Shown here piece by piece: positions 60,805 to 64,000 of a stretch of DNA of 64,000 nt. The notes beneath the pieces were generated by a model, which was given only the letters and a program-made list of their open reading frames with translations, did no database searches and was not told where the DNA came from. The stretch comes from Staphylococcus sp. NRL 16/872. Its GTDB lineage: Bacteria; Bacillota; Bacilli; Staphylococcales; Staphylococcaceae. How positions within the stretch are numbered: the stretch's first letter is position 1; each line of letters starts with the position of its first letter. Location: positions 1,612,001-1,676,000 of the forward strand of contig NZ_CP119327.1 of NCBI RefSeq assembly GCF_022815905.2, given 5' to 3'. The position numbers were made by a program, and so were the translations under genes.

Positions 60805-63555
60805 TTAAACTAATGTTTTAACGACTTCTTGGCAGCGTGGACATAAGTGTTCAAGTTCACCTACTGAACCTAATTCTTCACTATAATTCCAACATCTATC
60901 ACATTTTTCACCTTCAGCATGTTCAATGCGTACATCACCGTGTTGATATGAGTCTGCATTTTCAATTGAATCAGCAACTTCAACTTGTGAAACGATAAAT
61001 AATTGTTGTAAATCAGCAAATTGTTGTAAGAAATCAGCTGCTTTAAAGTTATCGTTATTACCGATGAATACTTTAGCTTCTAATGATTTACCGATGACTT
61101 TATTATTACGAGCCACTTCTAGCGCACGGTTCACGTCATCACGTAATGCCATAAATTGGTTCCATTTATCTAATAATGCTTGGTCAACATCGACTACTTC
61201 AGGCATATTAGCTAAATGTACGCTTTCTTCTTTAACATGTGGTGTATGAGACCATACTTCTTCAGCAGTATGAACTAAGATTGGTGCTAATAATTTAGTC
61301 ATATCAACTAAGATTTGATATAGTACTGTTTGCATGCTACGACGTTTATGCGCATTTTTCTCTTCAATGTAAAGAATATCTTTACCATAATCTAAATAGA
61401 AATTACTTAATTCAACGTTAATGAAGTTTTGAACTTCTTGATAAATATTTAAGTAATCGAAGTTATCGTAATGATTAATAGTGCTAGCTGTAAATTCACG
61501 TAAACGATTTAATAAGTAACGATCTATTTCTAATAATTCCGCTTCAGGTACAGCATCTGTATCAGGATTGAAATCATTAATGTTACCTAACATAAATCTC
61601 AATGTGTTTCTGATTTTACGATATACATCAGAAGTTTGTTTTAAAATTTCGTCTGAGATACGTACGTCAGCTAAATAGTCAGTACTGCTTACCCATAGAC
61701 GTGCAATGTCGGCACCTTTTTGTTTTACTACTTGGTCTGGCACAATAACGTTACCAAGTGATTTACTCATTTTCTTACCTTCTCCGTCCATTACGAAACC
61801 GTGAGATAATAAGAATTTATATGGTGCTTGACCTCTTGTAGCAACTGCAGTTGTGATTGATGAGTTAAACCAACCGCGATACTGGTCACTACCTTCAAAG
61901 TATAAATCAGCTGGGAAACTTAATTCTGGACGATTTTCTAATACGCCTCTGTGAGAAGAACCAGAGTCAAACCATACGTCCATAATGTCTGTTTCTTTAG
62001 TAAATTCACCATTTGGACTTCCTGGGTGAGTAAATCCTTCTGGTAATAAATCTTTAGCTTCTCTTTCGAACCAAACATTTGAACCATGTTCAGCGAAAAG
62101 ATCTGCTACATGATTAACTGTTTCTTTAGTCATAATGATGTCGCCATTCTCAGCATAAAATACTGGTAATGGTACACCCCATACACGTTGACGAGAGATA
62201 ACCCATTCGCCACGGTCACGAATCATGTTATAGATACGTGTTTTACCCCAGTCTACTTTAAACTCTGTATCTTCAATCGCATCTAAAATATCTTGTCTTA
62301 CTTTACTAATTGATGCGAACCATTGTGGTGTAGCGCGGAAAATAACAGGTTTTTTAGTACGCCAGTCATGTGGGTAACTATGTGTAATGAAGTCTAATTT
62401 TAATAAAGCTTCTTTTTCAGTTAATAAATCTGTAACTGCTTTATTCGCTTTATCATAGAACATACCTTCAAATTGGCCACCTTCTTCAGTGAAGACACCT
62501 TTATCATTTAAAGGACTGATTACTGGTAAGTCATATTTTTGACCTACAACATAGTCATCTTCCCCGTGTCCAGGAGCCGTATGAACACAACCAGTACCTG
62601 CATCAGTTGTAACGTGCTCGCCGTTAATTACTAGTGATACGCGGTCTAAGAACGGATGTTGTGCTTCAACATATTCTAATTCTTTACCAGTGAATTCTTT
62701 TTCTAATTGAATAGCATTCTTATCCCATCCTAAAGCTTCTGAAACTGACTCAGCTAAAGCTTGAGCAATGATATATTTTTTACCATTCACATTGTATTGA
62801 CCATATTTAAGTTCTGGATGAACTGTAATAGCTACATTTGATGGAATAGTCCATGGAGTAGTTGTCCAAATGATAAATTGAGCATCTTCATCCACTACAC
62901 CTTTTGAATCTTTGACATCAAATGCTACATAGATTGATGCTGAACGTTTATCATGGTATTCAATTTCAGCTTCTGCTAATGAAGATTCACTTGATGGTGA
63001 CCAGTATACAGGCTTTTTACCTTTATAAATAAGTCCTTTATCAGCCATTTCACCGAACAAACGAATTTGAGCTGCTTCATATTCAGGTCTTAACGTGATA
63101 TAAGGATTATTAAAATCTCCACGAACACCCAAACGTTTAAAGTCTTGCTTTTGTAATTCAACTTGTTCTAACGCAAATTCTTTACATTTTTCTCTGAATT
63201 CTGCGATTGACATTTTTTTACGGTCTACACCTTTTTTAGTTAACGCTTGTTCAATTGGTAAACCATGAGTATCCCAACCTGGAACATATGGTGCATAGAA
63301 ACCTTGCATTGTTTTGTAACGGACAATGATATCTTTGATAATTTTATTTAGCGCATGTCCCATATGAAGATTACCATTCGCATATGGTGGACCATCATGA
63401 AGAATATACGTTTGGTTTCCTTTGTTTTTATCTAACGCTTTTTGATAGTGATCTTCAGCTTCCCATTTTTCTTGAATCTGAGGTTCTTTAGTAGGAAGTC
63501 CCCCACGCATTGGAAAATCTGTCTTAGGCATTAATAAAGTATCTTTATAGTTCAT
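60805..63555 (-). CDS. ileS: Isoleucine-tRNA ligase
   Basis: IleS charges tRNA-Ile and edits misactivated valine. The 916-residue class I synthetase has the HIGH-type motif [18 protein letters not shown] (near 53-70), the CP1 editing domain (about 190-400) with [16 protein letters not shown], and KMSKS in [12 protein letters not shown] (near 593-604). A C-terminal zinc finger has [12 protein letters not shown] and CPRCQEVV. Length fits the chromosomal staphylococcal enzyme, not the plasmid MupA type. The HGFV valine just before KMSKS is unchanged; it appears to correspond to the position mutated in low-level mupirocin resistance. A T-box leader controls it. Confidence 0.98.
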   Translation of the reverse strand: MNYKDTLLMPKTDFPMRGGLPTKEPQIQEKWEAEDHYQKALDKNKGNQTYILHDGPPYANGNLHMGHALNKIIKDIIVRYKTMQGFYAPYVPGWDTHGLPIEQALTKKGVDRKKMSIAEFREKCKEFALEQVELQKQDFKRLGVRGDFNNPYITLRPEYEAAQIRLFGEMADKGLIYKGKKPVYWSPSSESSLAEAEIEYHDKRSASIYVAFDVKDSKGVVDEDAQFIIWTTTPWTIPSNVAITVHPELKYGQYNVNGKKYIIAQALAESVSEALGWDKNAIQLEKEFTGKELEYVEAQHPFLDRVSLVINGEHVTTDAGTGCVHTAPGHGEDDYVVGQKYDLPVISPLNDKGVFTEEGGQFEGMFYDKANKAVTDLLTEKEALLKLDFITHSYPHDWRTKKPVIFRATPQWFASISKVRQDILDAIEDTEFKVDWGKTRIYNMIRDRGEWVISRQRVWGVPLPVFYAENGDIIMTKETVNHVADLFAEHGSNVWFEREAKDLLPEGFTHPGSPNGEFTKETDIMDVWFDSGSSHRGVLENRPELSFPADLYFEGSDQYRGWFNSSITTAVATRGQAPYKFLLSHGFVMDGEGKKMSKSLGNVIVPDQVVKQKGADIARLWVSSTDYLADVRISDEILKQTSDVYRKIRNTLRFMLGNINDFNPDTDAVPEAELLEIDRYLLNRLREFTASTINHYDNFDYLNIYQEVQNFINVELSNFYLDYGKDILYIEEKNAHKRRSMQTVLYQILVDMTKLLAPILVHTAEEVWSHTPHVKEESVHLANMPEVVDVDQALLDKWNQFMALRDDVNRALEVARNNKVIGKSLEAKVFIGNNDNFKAADFLQQFADLQQLFIVSQVEVADSIENADSYQHGDVRIEHAEGEKCDRCWNYSEELGSVGELEHLCPRCQEVVKTLV

Positions 63556-63577
63556 ATTTGTTTCACTCCTTAAATAT

Positions 63578-63775
63578 AAAAAAGAACTCTAAGTTCAATT
63601 AACAGGGACGGAAATTCCGCGGTACCACCCTTATTAACTCAACTTAGAGTTCTCTCATGTTACTTATTTTAATATCGCAAGTCAGTGATATAAGAAATAT
63701 GCTTTTACTAGGCTCTCACCATATCCTAGCTCGCTGTGAAAAGATAACTATTTCTTACGTGTCTGACTTAATTCA
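63578..63775 (-). promoter_or_regulatory. ileS T-box riboswitch leader
   Basis: The leader holds a canonical T-box sequence, AAGGGTGGTACCGCGG (63617-63632, minus strand). The surrounding terminator stem is AGAACTCTAAGTT paired with AACTTAGAGTTCT plus a T run (63578-63654). An AUC within TATATCACTGACTT (63679-63692) is a plausible isoleucine specifier. Uncharged tRNA-Ile would stabilise the antiterminator and induce ileS. Confidence 0.93.
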
Positions 63776-63782
63776 CATCATA

Positions 63783-64000
63783 TTATTTAGTAGATGTAGA
63801 CTCACTGTTACTTACATTTGATGTAGAAGTAGCAGATTCACTAGTGTTTGTTGATGAAGCTGATGAATCAGTGTTTGAATTCTCAGCTTGTTGATTTTGT
63901 GCATTAAGTTGTTCTTCAGGTGTAATATCTTGTTTATTTAAATGCTGGAAATTTTCTTGAGTGACTTGTTCAGCATCTATATCATAATTTAATAAATAAT
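63783..64000 (-). CDS. divIVA: Cell division protein DivIVA, C-terminal part
   Basis: The last 72 codons of a gene entering from the right edge. The translation runs LLNYDIDAEQVTQENFQHLN, then a Gln/Asn-rich stretch and a low-complexity Ser/Thr tail ending in STSTK. Staphylococcal DivIVA, which lies directly upstream of ileS, ends in this kind of tail. The diagnostic N-terminal domain is outside the window, so the call rests on position and tail composition. Confidence 0.75.
   Translation of the reverse strand, partial: YLLNYDIDAEQVTQENFQHLNKQDITPEEQLNAQNQQAENSNTDSSASSTNTSESATSTSNVSNSESTSTK

Overview
This window is a chromosomal core segment of a Staphylococcus, most likely a coagulase-negative species. 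The gene order matches the staphylococcal backbone from ileS through the pyr operon, gmk-coaBC-priA, pknB, recG, the fatty-acid/smc/ffh cluster and rpsP-rimM-trmD-rplS to rnhB-sucC. The DNA is AT-rich, and the protein sequences closely resemble S. aureus orthologues without being identical. I cannot name the species from the sequence alone. Nearly everything is on the minus strand, so transcription mostly runs from high to low coordinates. The exceptions are two yfhO genes, rpmB, a TM2 gene, rqcH and a 27-codon small ORF.

Layout in transcription order, right to left. The end of divIVA and a T-box leader precede ileS. Next come an NAD-binding SDR-like protein with a membrane tail and a secreted CHAP protein, then lspA and rluD. 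The de novo pyrimidine operon follows (pyrR-pyrP-pyrB-pyrC-carA-carB-pyrF-pyrE plus a 75-residue unknown), with two PyrR-type attenuators. A VOC-fold gene, rqcH (plus strand), gmk-rpoZ and coaBC-priA lead into a small insertion: a tail-anchored hendecad coiled-coil gene facing a TM2-domain gene. Then come a catalytically degenerate def, fmt, rsmB, rlmN, stp, prkC, rsgA, rpe and thiN. After rpmB (plus strand) come the Asp23-family gene, fakA, a secreted nuclease with an Excalibur domain, recG, the FapR-controlled fapR-plsX-fabD-fabG-acpP cluster, rnc, smc, ftsY, ylxM, ffh, rpsP, rimM, trmD and rplS. Two tandem yfhO-type membrane protein genes run the other way, followed by rbgA, rnhB and the start of sucC.

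Functionally the window is mostly housekeeping: ribosome biogenesis and rRNA/tRNA modification, the SRP pathway, chromosome organisation, phospholipid synthesis, pyrimidine synthesis, formyl-Met initiation, Ser/Thr phosphosignalling and TCA-cycle entry. Visible regulation includes a cre-like box across the sucC promoter, a FapR operator at fapR, PyrR attenuation and an isoleucine T-box.

The less ordinary material lies between genes. Two copies of a roughly 500-bp highly structured repeat flank the pyrimidine segment, and their hairpins show compensatory base changes. A second repeat family has three partial or complete copies. One strongly supported small transcript unit (promoter, ribosome-binding site, 27-residue hydrophobic peptide, terminator) lies between the VOC gene and the pyr operon. 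I found no CRISPR array, prophage, transposase, tRNA or rRNA gene.
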